DNA of 64,000 nt, from assembly GCF_016918735.1 (NCBI RefSeq), contig NZ_JAFFPR010000009.1, positions 62,001 to 126,000 on the forward strand, given 5' to 3'. The stretch comes from Leptospira abararensis. GTDB lineage: Bacteria; Spirochaetota; Leptospiria; Leptospirales; Leptospiraceae. Shown here one piece after another: positions 44,679 to 54,271 of this stretch. The notes beneath the pieces were generated by a model that was not told the origin of the DNA, ran no database searches, and was given only the letters and a program-made list of their open reading frames with translations. Position numbers and translations under genes: made by a program. Position 1 is the stretch's first letter. Each line of letters begins with the position of its first letter.

Positions 44679-47450
44679 ATGATGAAACGGAATTTCGGAA
44701 ACCTGTCTATTCTTTTTGGATACTTGGTCGTTTCCCTTCTCGTTACTTCGCTCCTCTTTGGGTATTTCGAATGGATTCGACCCCTTCGTATGAAGTCCAA
44801 TTTGATTTCCGCCCTAAAACGTTTTGACGAAGACAGGACAAAAGAGTATTTGAATACACTCGAGTTCTTTTTTCGAGAATCTGCCTTACCTTACCGTGCC
44901 TCCCAGGTGACTACTCGGATCAAACAAACCTTGGGACTAAGCTATGTAAGGTTATATGATGATTCCCTTCGCCTCATTCATAGTACAGAGGAAACGAACG
45001 AAATCTTTCAGGAAGAACTTAGGCAAGACCCCACTGGGTTATTAGAGGGTAAACTTCGTACCCTTGCTAACGGAGATTATGTGTATCGGGACTTATCAGG
45101 GAAATTCTTTGTTGTTTTTCCTCCGGGGCCGGCCTTACCGAGACAAATTCAAAATGCCAACTTAGAATATGGGTATCTTTATTGGGCCTTTGATCCCAAG
45201 TCACAAAAAATATTATATACCAATGACGAATCGATTTTGACGGGTGACAGGGAGAGTAACCAACTTCTTGGACTTTTTTCGGGGAAAGAAGGCCAAACCA
45301 TCACATGGCAGTTAGATGGTAAAAATTCTAAACTTATTTTAGAAACTACAGATCATTTTTCTATTTATTTACTTCGTCAGTCAGATTCAGAATCTGATGA
45401 AATTAGATTCGGTTGTTTTATACTTTTCCTGATTACCTTTACTGGCCTTTTTTACATTCGTTTTATTTGGATGGTCATTCACACTCATGGGTTTCCATTC
45501 AAACGAAGAATTCTTGTGCCGGTGATCGTGTATTTGATTTTACTTTTGTTTTATCAAAAAAGCTTCGAACTATTTCCAGACTATCGTTATTATAAACCTT
45601 GGACTAAACACAGGTTAATCCAATTTGAAGAGACTCTTTCTGTTCTTGAAAAAAATCTACTTAGGGAAGGTTTGGGCGAAGGTGGGGGGCTCGGCGAAAC
45701 TGAAAGAATAGTTTCTGAACTCTATCTTTGGAAAGAAGGATCCTCGGAAAGTAAAACCATCCAAAATCGATTTGGAACAGAAATTTTTGGTTTGTTTCGA
45801 AGAATCCAAAGCCATCCGATCACGATGTTACTCGAGTCTGAGATGGATTTAGTGTATCTCATTCCAAAACGTAATAACGAGAATGATTCTATCGATATTC
45901 TAGTGGCTGTGCTCGACTCCAGTTTTTTGCAGGCCAAAAAAGAAAAAGATCGCGATGAGTTTTACTTTCCCTTAGTTTCTGCAAAACTATCGGATAACAA
46001 AAGTAAGGAACAAGTCCTATTCAGTCCAAAAGACTGGAAGGGTGAGGATACTTCTAAGTTCGTCCATTTGGATTCCAAAAAACAATCGGTAGGATTTTTA
46101 CACCATAAATTTCATACTTATTATACTTCTAAAGAACAAGGGAAACCTGGATTTTTATCAGGATTATCTGTATATCGTTACTCCTCCTTTCCTCCTTATC
46201 TATTTAGCTTTGGGTATTTATTTATAGGACCATGGATCTTCTTTGTTTTATGGGCCTCTATCAAACGTAAACTAGAGCATAGTGGTACGTTAGGGGAATC
46301 CCCTTTGATGAGTGAGGATTCATTCGCAACTGAAGTAGAGATAAAAAAAACTCACCTGGAGAAAGAAGGAATTGAAACAAAAGTGGAACCCATTACAAAC
46401 AATACAAATCCAGTGAAAAAAACGAGTTTTAAAATACTTCCTCCTGCCACTTGGAGACGAGTGGCCATTTTAGATGCCGTACAAAAAAAACGAGAAGCTA
46501 TTTTTAATCCTGAGTTAGAAAAACTCGTTCATTCCGTTACCAAAAGAGAAGAATCAGAAGAAACTCAAAAACCATTCGCAGAAAATTTTCTAACTTTGGT
46601 GCCTGAAGAAAAACGAGTGGAGTATGCTTTACTTGATAAAATTTATCGAGAGAATGAGATCTCTTATGATGGGATTATTGGTTATACAAAAAACTTTATC
46701 TCAAGGCTTGGTTCCCCTCGGTTTTCTTATTTATTTTTAAATGATTCTCTTGGTTCCTTTCACAACCAAATTTCTTCTGGGTTAGACTATAACACCCGTT
46801 CTAATCTCATTTTTTTACACCATGATCCCTATTTACCTTTTGATGAAACGGGATTTGCCTTGCTTGATGTGGATGATGTAGTCAGGCTCGATCGTTTTAT
46901 TGCTAAGAAATTTTCTTGGGAAATCCTATTGCAAACAGAGGCTATCATTGCTTTCCATATGGAATCCCTTGGTTTTCCTGGAATTTTTCTTGTACTATTG
47001 AATAAAGAAGAAAGAAGTAAGTTTCTCGACTCTCACAAACGTATGATTCAGGACAAACTCCGCCAAGTAATTCCTGCACTGCATGTGCTTGTGGAAAAAG
47101 AAGAAAGAAAACCTGAGTTTCTAAAGGATAGTTTGTCTTGGATGATTCGTTCCTTTATGCAAGCTACTTTTGGCGGAAAGAGGGCAACCTCAGTCCTTCG
47201 CATCCAATGGCCCGAATACCATCCCTCGCAAGAATGGGAACGTTCCAAAAAACATTTTGTAGATTCCATTCAAACCTATTTGGAAAGCAAAGATCGATTG
47301 ATTGAAACCTCACCCAATTCTATGTTGATTGTAACGGCAAAAGATTTATACCTTTCTGTGATTCAAAAATTACAGGAACTACCATTTCGCCATGAAATCA
47401 AATCGATGAAATTCCCTGATGATGGACAAAACTACTACCTATACTTTTAA
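44679..47450 (+). CDS. Large membrane protein of unknown function
   Basis: A protein of about 923 residues that I cannot assign. A membrane helix near the start (LSILFGYLVVSLLVTSLLFGYF) is followed by an extracytoplasmic region of about 200 residues, two helices near 255-305 (FGCFILFLITFTGLFYI; ILVPVIVYLILLLFYQ), a second outer region, and a helix near 510 (LFIGPWIFFVLWASI). The cytoplasmic C-terminal third contains a possible GAF-like fold and a final part that faintly resembles a degenerate GGDEF domain; both are guesses. The layout is that of a double-CACHE-type sensor. Starts at 44646, 44679 and 44682 are possible. The next gene overlaps it by 32 bases. Confidence 0.8.
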   Translation: MMKRNFGNLSILFGYLVVSLLVTSLLFGYFEWIRPLRMKSNLISALKRFDEDRTKEYLNTLEFFFRESALPYRASQVTTRIKQTLGLSYVRLYDDSLRLIHSTEETNEIFQEELRQDPTGLLEGKLRTLANGDYVYRDLSGKFFVVFPPGPALPRQIQNANLEYGYLYWAFDPKSQKILYTNDESILTGDRESNQLLGLFSGKEGQTITWQLDGKNSKLILETTDHFSIYLLRQSDSESDEIRFGCFILFLITFTGLFYIRFIWMVIHTHGFPFKRRILVPVIVYLILLLFYQKSFELFPDYRYYKPWTKHRLIQFEETLSVLEKNLLREGLGEGGGLGETERIVSELYLWKEGSSESKTIQNRFGTEIFGLFRRIQSHPITMLLESEMDLVYLIPKRNNENDSIDILVAVLDSSFLQAKKEKDRDEFYFPLVSAKLSDNKSKEQVLFSPKDWKGEDTSKFVHLDSKKQSVGFLHHKFHTYYTSKEQGKPGFLSGLSVYRYSSFPPYLFSFGYLFIGPWIFFVLWASIKRKLEHSGTLGESPLMSEDSFATEVEIKKTHLEKEGIETKVEPITNNTNPVKKTSFKILPPATWRRVAILDAVQKKREAIFNPELEKLVHSVTKREESEETQKPFAENFLTLVPEEKRVEYALLDKIYRENEISYDGIIGYTKNFISRLGSPRFSYLFLNDSLGSFHNQISSGLDYNTRSNLIFLHHDPYLPFDETGFALLDVDDVVRLDRFIAKKFSWEILLQTEAIIAFHMESLGFPGIFLVLLNKEERSKFLDSHKRMIQDKLRQVIPALHVLVEKEERKPEFLKDSLSWMIRSFMQATFGGKRATSVLRIQWPEYHPSQEWERSKKHFVDSIQTYLESKDRLIETSPNSMLIVTAKDLYLSVIQKLQELPFRHEIKSMKFPDDGQNYYLYF

Positions 47451-48030
47451 ATTTGTTTGTATTTTTCTCTTATCCATCCAAACTTTATGGGCCGGTGGTA
47501 GCAAAAAAAAAGAAGAAACAACCGCTCTAAAAAAACAAATTTACAATCTCCACAAAGTAGATGAAGAAACTTCTTCCATTCCTTATTTGGAACGTTATCT
47601 TGACTTAAGCCAAAACGAACTTTATTTTAAACTACTTTATGCGAAGTCACTTCTGTATAGAAATGATTTGTCTGTACCAAGGCCTGATGAACCTGCTGAA
47701 GACAGAATCAATAAGGCAAAATTAATTCAAAAAAATTATAATCTTTCCTCCAAACTTTTTCAAGAAAATGTTCTGCATTTGGAAAAAGTAAGGCCAAGGG
47801 ATCCCAATTTAGGCCGTTGGTATTACCTTTGGGCTTTCAGTGAATGGTTTTCAGATAACAAAGAGAAGTCGATCAAACTATTCCAAAAGGCAGTGAAGTT
47901 GGATTACCGTTTAACCGAATCCTATTATAATATTGCTTCTCTTTACGAATCATTAGGACAATGGCAGGATGCTAATTTGTATTGGCGGAAATTTGAAAAG
48001 GCCGAAAAAGAATTGGAAGAAGAAGACTAA
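47419..48030 (+). CDS. Exported TPR-like protein
   Basis: A 203-residue protein with a signal peptide (FKFVCIFLLSIQTLWAGG) and helical repeats resembling TPRs (ELYFKLLYAKSLLYR, SIKLFQKAVKLDYRLTESYY, ASLYESLGQWQDANLYWRKF). It starts inside the preceding membrane-protein gene (32-base overlap) and its TAA shares bases with the ATG of the RHH gene, so all are probably made together. Confidence 0.8.
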   Translation: MMDKTTTYTFKFVCIFLLSIQTLWAGGSKKKEETTALKKQIYNLHKVDEETSSIPYLERYLDLSQNELYFKLLYAKSLLYRNDLSVPRPDEPAEDRINKAKLIQKNYNLSSKLFQENVLHLEKVRPRDPNLGRWYYLWAFSEWFSDNKEKSIKLFQKAVKLDYRLTESYYNIASLYESLGQWQDANLYWRKFEKAEKELEEED

Positions 48031-48221
48031 TGGCAAAAATTGATAAACGGTTTCAAATCTTACTTTCAGAAGAGGAACAGATTTTATTAAAGAATGAAGC
48101 ATCAAGAAGAGGGGTTTCGCAAGGGGAACTCATACGTTTGGCTCTAAAAAACGAGATCATCCAAAAATCAGAACTTTTAAGAAGACAAGCTCTTTTGGCA
48201 CTTACGGAGATACTGGATTGA
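48030..48221 (+). CDS. Ribbon-helix-helix antitoxin-like protein
   Basis: A 63-residue protein with a ribbon-helix-helix pattern: the strand RFQILLSEEEQ, helix 1 EEQILLKNEASRR and GVSQGELIRLALKNEI as helix 2. CopG/RHH proteins of this size commonly serve as DNA-binding antitoxins. It overlaps the upstream TPR gene (TAATG) and the downstream PIN-like gene (TTGA). The role as antitoxin is inferred from size, fold and neighbour. Confidence 0.75.
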   Translation: MAKIDKRFQILLSEEEQILLKNEASRRGVSQGELIRLALKNEIIQKSELLRRQALLALTEILD

Positions 48222-48607
48222 AACTCTATTTAACTTCGTCCCTTCTGTTTGCATTACTTCGATCTTCTCGTAAAACAGAAATTCAAAAACGATTATTTGA
48301 AGCATTGGATAAACATGAGAGATTTTTTACTTCCTCACTTTCCATTTTTTTATTATTCCAACTTTTAGATCCCATTTCTGTAGAGAAAAAAAAACAAATC
48401 CTTCGTTACCTAGAAGATCTCACTGATTCTATTTTTGACTTGGATACAGAAGGGGTCAGAACACAAATTTTTATGTCAGAAACTTGTGATATCGAAATGG
48501 CAATCGCTTTAAAAGAGGGGATGGATGTACTAATTGTGGATTCGGAAAGGGAGGTGGCCTCCCTTCCTTTGCTTTTAGTTCGTAACTTCTTTGGGGAAAC
48601 TGAATGA
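48218..48607 (+). CDS. PIN-like domain protein, possible degenerate toxin
   Basis: A 129-residue protein whose layout fits a PIN domain: MKLYLTSSLLFALLRSS at the start, FFTSSLSIFLLFQLL in the middle, and CDIEMAIALKEGMDVLIVDSE near the end, where PIN proteins have the 'D...A.AL..G....TwD' acidic cluster. The first catalytic Asp (normally YLDTS) is Thr here, so nuclease activity is doubtful. It starts with TTG overlapping the RHH stop. The last 33 bases overlap the convergent LamG-like gene. Confidence 0.62.
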   Translation: MKLYLTSSLLFALLRSSRKTEIQKRLFEALDKHERFFTSSLSIFLLFQLLDPISVEKKKQILRYLEDLTDSIFDLDTEGVRTQIFMSETCDIEMAIALKEGMDVLIVDSEREVASLPLLLVRNFFGETE

Positions 48608-50299
48608 AATAGGAGGGGAAAGTGGACTTCTTTGGTCCTTGGAATCCCATTCATTCAAATAGCGGTTGTAAGCTGAAATTCTAAAATAATAGGTCAAACC
48701 TGGCTGGAAAAGGAGTCCTCTTTTTTCCTTTCTAGAATGATCCACTTGGTCAGCAAGAGGTCGGTATTCCTCGTTTGTCAGTTCCCCTTCTGGAATATAA
48801 ATATTATTAACTAAAGTATCTTCTGTAATACAAAATCGTTTGTTTCTGAAGCCACTATTTTCTTCGTTACCGTCAATTTTACTTAAATTCCCATTTTTAT
48901 CTTTTTTTACAAATATAGAACCTAACATTCGGTTGGGGGTGAGCCCATAGTGTATGATATATCCGCCACCATTTTGAACTTCTTTTTCATGATTGGAATT
49001 CCATAAAAAACAAAGTGCATTTCCTTGAGTCGGACTTGATTCCAATCGAAATTGAGTGGGAAGATCCGGAGGAGTTTGTTCCGTATATTCAAAGGATAAC
49101 GATTGTACGTGGGGAACCGTTTTACCCATAGGGTCTGGACGAAACCATAACTTCCACTGGTAGTATTTGAATTTGTTTTTGGGAAGTTCCTTGTCGAACG
49201 ATTTGATTCTTGTCCAAGAAAGACTTGTATTTGATTCTAAAAACTTTTGGTTCGAACCTCGAAAGTAAAGTTCAAGCATAGTATCTTTAGGTTGTTCTAT
49301 ATTCCATTGGATTTTGGTGAGAGAGGAGTTGCTATATTTGGTTTCTAAAATAGGAGATAGGGCGGTACTTCCTTCCATAAATCCAATTTTAGTTTCATCA
49401 TCATACCGAACTGGTTCAAACTTTGTATATTCAAACTCCGGTTCTCCTTTATGAATATGGAATCCATCTAAATTTCCATAAAACGCTTTCCCAAGTACAA
49501 GAGGAGTGGAATCGTTTTCGGGAAAACCAAATCCTAAAGTATCAGCTTGGTTGTTTTCATATTCTGCGGTTTCAATTCCATTTTGATAGAGTACAAATCG
49601 ATGATTCAATGTATCAAAATAAATAGAGATCACTTCCCAAGTTTTTCTTTTGATTTTTACTGATGAATCTAAAGTAAAACTTGTGGTTCGACCATCGGAT
49701 TTTTGGAGTAGGTTATTGACGTAAAGTGTGGGTTTACTTTCGTTTAACTCGAGTGAGATGCCATACTTTTTCCCCTTCACAAATACTGTTCTGTCTAAAA
49801 TTATAGAACCGGCTCCTTGTTCGCTTAAACGAATGGGGATGGTGATGGTAAAGGGATCGGGATGAGTTCCAAATAAAGAATTTCCAGAAACTGATAAGTG
49901 GATTTGATTCCTTCGGCCTGAAAAATAAGCAGATTTTCTGCCGAAAAAAAAGGTTTGATCATCTGTTACATAGGAAGCAGAAACAACCGATATGGATTTA
50001 GATTTAAAAGGAATGCCAGTTTCTGTAATCTGCGGTTCAGTCACTTCTCCTTCAAAATCGAAGAAAAGTTCCCCATGTTTTGGAGTATTCTCTTTGGGTT
50101 TGAGAAAGTTCTTTTTGCCAGGTTCGGAATTTTGAACCACACCGGTTTTTTTCCAAAGGCTTAGGTTTAGAATTTCTTTTTTGGGGACTTCCCATCCAAA
50201 TACAGGTAAGCCCCAAATGAAGAATAAGATTACGACTGTTCTTCGATCAGTCCCAATCGTTTTTGGTGCCGTCCACCTTCGAATTCTGTTTCTATCCAT
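48575..50299 (-). CDS. Exported LamG-like protein
   Basis: A protein of up to 574 residues. A hydrophobic segment (TVVILFFIWGLPVFG) near residue 21 looks like a signal peptide. A concanavalin/LamG-like region follows (about 95-270: SAYFSGRRNQIHLSVSGN, YGISLELNESKPTLYVNN, FYGNLDGFHIHKGEPEF), then FN3-like stretches with LCFLWNSNHEKEV. The ATG at 50299 overlaps rpiB by 70 bases and has no ribosome-binding site; no better start is visible. It is probably surface-exposed; its ligand is unknown. Confidence 0.75.
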   Translation of the reverse strand: MDRNRIRRWTAPKTIGTDRRTVVILFFIWGLPVFGWEVPKKEILNLSLWKKTGVVQNSEPGKKNFLKPKENTPKHGELFFDFEGEVTEPQITETGIPFKSKSISVVSASYVTDDQTFFFGRKSAYFSGRRNQIHLSVSGNSLFGTHPDPFTITIPIRLSEQGAGSIILDRTVFVKGKKYGISLELNESKPTLYVNNLLQKSDGRTTSFTLDSSVKIKRKTWEVISIYFDTLNHRFVLYQNGIETAEYENNQADTLGFGFPENDSTPLVLGKAFYGNLDGFHIHKGEPEFEYTKFEPVRYDDETKIGFMEGSTALSPILETKYSNSSLTKIQWNIEQPKDTMLELYFRGSNQKFLESNTSLSWTRIKSFDKELPKNKFKYYQWKLWFRPDPMGKTVPHVQSLSFEYTEQTPPDLPTQFRLESSPTQGNALCFLWNSNHEKEVQNGGGYIIHYGLTPNRMLGSIFVKKDKNGNLSKIDGNEENSGFRNKRFCITEDTLVNNIYIPEGELTNEEYRPLADQVDHSRKEKRGLLFQPGLTYYFRISAYNRYLNEWDSKDQRSPLSPPISFSFPKEVTN

Positions 50300-50667
50300 T
50301 TTTTTACGATTCTCTGTGCTAAATCCGTTCCGAGAACCCTTCCCCCTAAAACCAATACATTGGCATTGTTATGGCGTTTGGACATTTCCGCCGTAAACTC
50401 ATCATGGCAAAGGGCCGCTCGAATGCCTTTGAAACGGTTGGCAGCAATGGATGCTCCAATGCCTGTTCCGCAAAGCGCGATGAGCCTCGGAACTTCACCG
50501 GAAAGGACCTTTCGGCAGGCATCTCCAATGATGGTGGGGTAGTCGACGGACTCTTCGCTCTTAGTACCGTAATCGACAATTTCATAAGTTTCCTCGAGAC
50601 TTTTCCTAAGGAATTCTTTAAGAGCAAATCCCCCATGGTCAGACGCAATTCCAATTTTTTCTTTCAT
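50230..50667 (-). CDS. rpiB: Ribose-5-phosphate isomerase B
   Basis: A 145-residue RpiB/LacAB isomerase interconverting ribose-5-P and ribulose-5-P. Motifs are IGIASDHGGFALKEFL, DYGTKSEESVDYP, the catalytic Cys in IALCGTGIGASIAANRFKGI and HNNANVLVLGGRV. Length is typical. It overlaps the upstream hypothetical gene by four bases. Confidence 0.96.
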   Translation of the reverse strand: MKEKIGIASDHGGFALKEFLRKSLEETYEIVDYGTKSEESVDYPTIIGDACRKVLSGEVPRLIALCGTGIGASIAANRFKGIRAALCHDEFTAEMSKRHNNANVLVLGGRVLGTDLAQRIVKKWIETEFEGGRHQKRLGLIEEQS

Positions 50668-51320
50668 TCGGCTTTCTCCTTTCTTTGTTTTAGGGCTTCG
50701 GTGTAGGATTGATAAGATTCCACAGAGAGTGAGAGTAAAAATTTATCTCGTTCTCGGAGTAAGGTTCCGTAATAACCTGTAAGTAGGTCTAAATACCTTG
50801 TTTGTTTTCCCTTGGGATCCTTTTCGGAAAGGTATTCGATGGTGAGATTTGTAATTTCAGTTTTGATTTCTAAGTGAGATTCAAACCATTGTTTGGCGAG
50901 AGTAATCTCGCCTGGGGTGAGTGGATAGGGGCGATTGTCTGAAAGTAATATCCTCCACTCATAAGAAAAATATACTTCTTCCTTTTCATTTCCGGCAACT
51001 ATGGAAGCCTTTAAATACTCACCTAAATCTTCTGCGAGTGGGTCTTCGGGAAGATTTTTAATTACATTCTCTCTAAAACAATTGAGAGAGGCAATCCTTA
51101 GTTCGGCTGATTCTTTGGCATATTCTGCCATCTTGGCACGATCTAAATTTAATAGATTGGGACTTATGGCTCCAGGAGGAATGTCTTTTTTTAATGGCAA
51201 ATAACATTCCTTAGCCGCTTCCCATCCCAGATTCCCTTCTGGAATCCAAAGAGAATGGGCAGATAAAGAGCCGATGAAAATAAGAAAAAAACTAAGGAAA
51301 ATATTTGAAAAATTACCCAT
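50664..51320 (-). CDS. Hypothetical exported protein
   Basis: A protein of about 218 residues with a signal peptide (NIFLSFFLIFIGSLSAHS) and an all-helical mature part of unknown family (LNLDRAKMAEYAKESAELRI, PLTPGEITLAKQWFESHLEI). The ATG at 51320 lies within the last codons of serC (eight-base overlap, out of frame), and its end overlaps rpiB by four bases, so serC, this gene and rpiB form one operon. A longer frame to 51407 is open but would hide the signal peptide. Confidence 0.75.
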   Translation of the reverse strand: MGNFSNIFLSFFLIFIGSLSAHSLWIPEGNLGWEAAKECYLPLKKDIPPGAISPNLLNLDRAKMAEYAKESAELRIASLNCFRENVIKNLPEDPLAEDLGEYLKASIVAGNEKEEVYFSYEWRILLSDNRPYPLTPGEITLAKQWFESHLEIKTEITNLTIEYLSEKDPKGKQTRYLDLLTGYYGTLLRERDKFLLSLSVESYQSYTEALKQRKEKAE

Positions 51321-52410
51321 GGGTTCTTTCAAATTCTTTAATAAAAGAAATAAGGGAATCCACACCTTCCTCAGGCATTGCATTGTAAATGCTAGCTCGA
51401 AAACCACCTACATCACGATATCCTTTTAAACCAGCAAACCCTTGTTCTTCGGCAAGAGTTAAAAACTTAGAATCTAAACTATCGTTATGACTTCGAAATA
51501 CTACATTCATTGCCGAACGAAAGGCTTCTGGAACCGGTGCGTAAAATAAAGAAGAAACATCTAGGGCATCATAGAGTTTTTTTGCTTTTCTTTCATTTGT
51601 GGCTTCCATCACAGAAATCCCACCTTTTCGTTTCAAATATTTGAAAACTAAACTTGCAATGTAAATAGAGTAGGTAGGTGGAGTGTTGTAGTTAGAACCA
51701 TTTTTTTCCATGAGTGCATAGTTCATCAGATTGGGAATGGGATGTGTTTGTTCGGGTAGTTTTTCTTTGTCATAGATCACAAGAGTAAGCCCAGAGGGAC
51801 CTATGTTTTTTTGCGCTCCGGCAAAGATCACAGAGAAGTCTTCTATGGGAAGTTTACGACTCAGGAGTTCGCTAGTCATGTCGGCAAAAAGAGGTGCCTT
51901 TGTTAATTTGGGAAAAGTTTTGTAACGAGATCCGTAAATGGTATTGTTAGAAGTGATATAAAGATACTTAGCTCCCTCATTGACGTTCTGGTCTGTGATG
52001 GTGGGAAGTTCCATATATTTGGAATCTACCCCATTAAAAATAGATTTTACATTAGGGTAAAATTTCTTTGCTTCTTCATAAGCTTTTTTAGCCCAAACAC
52101 CAGTGATCGCAAAATCGGCGGATTCCCCTGCAGCCAAATAATTAAAAGGAATGGCAGAAAATTGTAAAGTGGCTCCGCCAGGAAAATACACAACCGCATA
52201 ACGAGAGGGCAGTTCTAAAAGATCTCGTAAATCAGCAAGTGATTCGTTAAGGATACTTAGGAAATGTTTCTCTCTATGGCTCATTTCCATCACGGACATT
52301 CCGGTTCCTCTGTAGTTTAGGAACTCGGACTTGGCCTCTTCCATGACTTCCGTAGGCAACATGGCAGGACCGGCATTAAAATTGAAGATTCTGTGTGTAA
52401 ACGTTGGCAT
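51313..52410 (-). CDS. serC: Phosphoserine aminotransferase
   Basis: A 365-residue PLP enzyme of serine synthesis, which transaminates 3-phosphohydroxypyruvate. It begins FNFNAGPAMLPTEVMEEAKS, has GTGMSVMEMSHREK, GGATLQFSAIPFN and the PLP-Lys in FAGAQKNIGPSGL, and ends with GFRASIYNAMPEEGV. Length is typical. It leads the minus-strand operon with the hypothetical gene and rpiB. Confidence 0.96.
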   Translation of the reverse strand: MPTFTHRIFNFNAGPAMLPTEVMEEAKSEFLNYRGTGMSVMEMSHREKHFLSILNESLADLRDLLELPSRYAVVYFPGGATLQFSAIPFNYLAAGESADFAITGVWAKKAYEEAKKFYPNVKSIFNGVDSKYMELPTITDQNVNEGAKYLYITSNNTIYGSRYKTFPKLTKAPLFADMTSELLSRKLPIEDFSVIFAGAQKNIGPSGLTLVIYDKEKLPEQTHPIPNLMNYALMEKNGSNYNTPPTYSIYIASLVFKYLKRKGGISVMEATNERKAKKLYDALDVSSLFYAPVPEAFRSAMNVVFRSHNDSLDSKFLTLAEEQGFAGLKGYRDVGGFRASIYNAMPEEGVDSLISFIKEFERTHG

Positions 52411-52534
52411 CCACCCACAGAATTTTGAATATCCACCCGCCGGTAAATAGATTTTTATTCTAAAACTTGCTTTGCAGAATCGGAAAGGTTGTTATTCTTG
52501 TGGGCATCTTTACCCCAATTTTCGTGAGGAAACA

Positions 52535-54202
52535 ATGAGAATTTCTCGTTCCATCATCATTTGCCTATTTGTAGCCGGTCTATCCTTGACCGCACAGTCC
52601 AAAGCCCCTCTCGGTGAGTCCGAAATCAAGGGATCCAAAAAAATCGAATTCATCAACCGTTCCTTACGTAAGGCATCTGATGACATGATCCAAGAAAATA
52701 CCGAAATTGGTCGTAAACTGGCAGAAACCTTGGCCAAAGAAAATACGGCCACCGTCGATGGAGTGAAAATCCAAAGAGTGCTTCCTGGAGCTGACGGAAA
52801 ACTCGGAGCCGACATCCTTTTTCTTTCGGAGTCTCAAAGTTTTGACCATGTCAATTCGATTGCGCGGATCATTGCTTCGTATGTAGAAAAATCCTTCCAA
52901 TACAAAGTAGGGAATGCGGAGACACTTGCTCAGTACATTTTGTATTACAATGCAACACATAGAAAGGACTCAAAGTTTTTTACCAAAAAATATACAGAAG
53001 GAGTGATTACCGCAACTTCCAGTGACAAATTAGGAATCGATACGGTTTATAAAAATTGGCCTGGCAAAACACAAATCATCATCCCAATTGAAAGTAATAT
53101 CTTAAAAGACAGTGGGAAGGATCTCACAACGGATGAGTTAGAAAAAGACGTCAACAAAACAGTAAAGGATAAAGAAAAAGATCCGGCCACCAAACAGAAG
53201 ATGGAAGACGAAGCCAAAAAAATGGACAAGTTGCAAACCGATAAACTGAAAGATGAAAAAAAGGTTTTGCAAGATAAAAAACAAGAAGTGGCAGACGAAC
53301 AAAAACAACTCCAAGACAAAAAAGACGCACTGAAAAAACAGGAAGCGGAAACGGTTGCAAGTCTCAATGAATTAAAAAAAGATCCTGTGAAAAACAAAGC
53401 AGAGATCGAAAAGAAAACAGAAGACATCAAAAAAATCGAGCAAGAGAAAAAAGAGACTGAGAAAAAATCAGAAGCTGTAGAAGCCAAAAAAGAAGAACTC
53501 AGTAAAAAAGAAGAACAAATCGCTAAAAAAGAAGAAGCTCGCACGGGTGGGGACACGGCTAAGAAAGAGGACACTGTCCAAAAAGTCGAAGCTAAGGTTG
53601 AGGAATTAAAAACGGAGCTGGCACAAACCAAAGACGAACTGAAGAAAAAAGAAGAACAAAGTGATAATGTTGTGAATAACAAAATTCTTTTTATGAAGTT
53701 TATTAAATATGATACAGATGGTCATTACTCCAATGAACTTTGGGCCATTGATCCTGCCAAAGACGATGCTCTTTATAAAAGCTCGTATAACAATATTTGT
53801 TCCAAGGAATTTAAAGAAATCGCAAACCAAGGAGTCCTAGTTCTCGGTTACGACGGTGAAAAAGTAGAAACACGTAAACACAAACTCGTATTACTTGACC
53901 CAGACAAATTAGGTGTTAAAAAAACAAGCGAATCTGCAGATATTTTCTGGAGAACTCCTATGATCAATCGCGAAGACAAAATCTATGTGATTGAAAAGGT
54001 AAAAGACAAATACCATGTCGCTAGATTCAAATCAGACTTAACCTTCGAAAAAAGGACAGAGGAAGCGGTAGAAGAAAATTCAGAACTTACTTTTTTTGGG
54101 GATAAAATCTATGTGACCGGTAAACCGAAAGAAGGCGACAAAACTACCATTAAGGTCTTTAAAAAAGAAGACTTAAGCCTACTCAAAACCATCGCTCCGT
54201 AA
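52535..54202 (+). CDS. P83/100 family exported protein
   Basis: A 555-residue homologue of the Borrelia P83/100 antigen family. A signal peptide (SIIICLFVAGLSLTAQS) leads to a conserved N-domain (ADILFLSESQSFDHVNSIAR, SYVEKSFQYKVGNAETLAQY), a long Lys/Glu coiled coil (about 195-385) and a C-terminal beta-propeller-like part (NELWAIDPAKDDALYKSSYN..). The function of the family is unknown; it is a good spirochaete marker. The ATG at 52535 is chosen because GAGGAAACA precedes it; the frame is open back to 52472. A terminator follows. Confidence 0.88.
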   Translation: MRISRSIIICLFVAGLSLTAQSKAPLGESEIKGSKKIEFINRSLRKASDDMIQENTEIGRKLAETLAKENTATVDGVKIQRVLPGADGKLGADILFLSESQSFDHVNSIARIIASYVEKSFQYKVGNAETLAQYILYYNATHRKDSKFFTKKYTEGVITATSSDKLGIDTVYKNWPGKTQIIIPIESNILKDSGKDLTTDELEKDVNKTVKDKEKDPATKQKMEDEAKKMDKLQTDKLKDEKKVLQDKKQEVADEQKQLQDKKDALKKQEAETVASLNELKKDPVKNKAEIEKKTEDIKKIEQEKKETEKKSEAVEAKKEELSKKEEQIAKKEEARTGGDTAKKEDTVQKVEAKVEELKTELAQTKDELKKKEEQSDNVVNNKILFMKFIKYDTDGHYSNELWAIDPAKDDALYKSSYNNICSKEFKEIANQGVLVLGYDGEKVETRKHKLVLLDPDKLGVKKTSESADIFWRTPMINREDKIYVIEKVKDKYHVARFKSDLTFEKRTEEAVEENSELTFFGDKIYVTGKPKEGDKTTIKVFKKEDLSLLKTIAP

Positions 54203-54229
54203 GGAGGATGGGGCCTGCGTAACAAAAGG

Positions 54230-54271
54230 ATTCCAGCCATTACACTCTTGTGCGATGGTTGGAATTTTTTT
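54230..54271 (+). terminator. Rho-independent terminator after the P83/100 gene
   Basis: ATTCCAGCCAT (54230-54240) pairs with ATGGTTGGAAT (54255-54265; one G-T), followed by a run of T's. The last bases touch the stop of the convergent TPR gene at 54270. Confidence 0.88.

Noticed and set aside
50230..50299. Overlap of rpiB with the LamG-like gene taken as a frameshift or fusion
   Set aside because: Both frames are intact and each product is complete; the overlap only makes the start of the LamG-like gene uncertain.
53047..53682. 211-residue minus-strand open frame
   Set aside because: Antisense of the Lys/Glu-rich coiled coil of the P83/100 gene; the Ser/Phe composition is an artefact.
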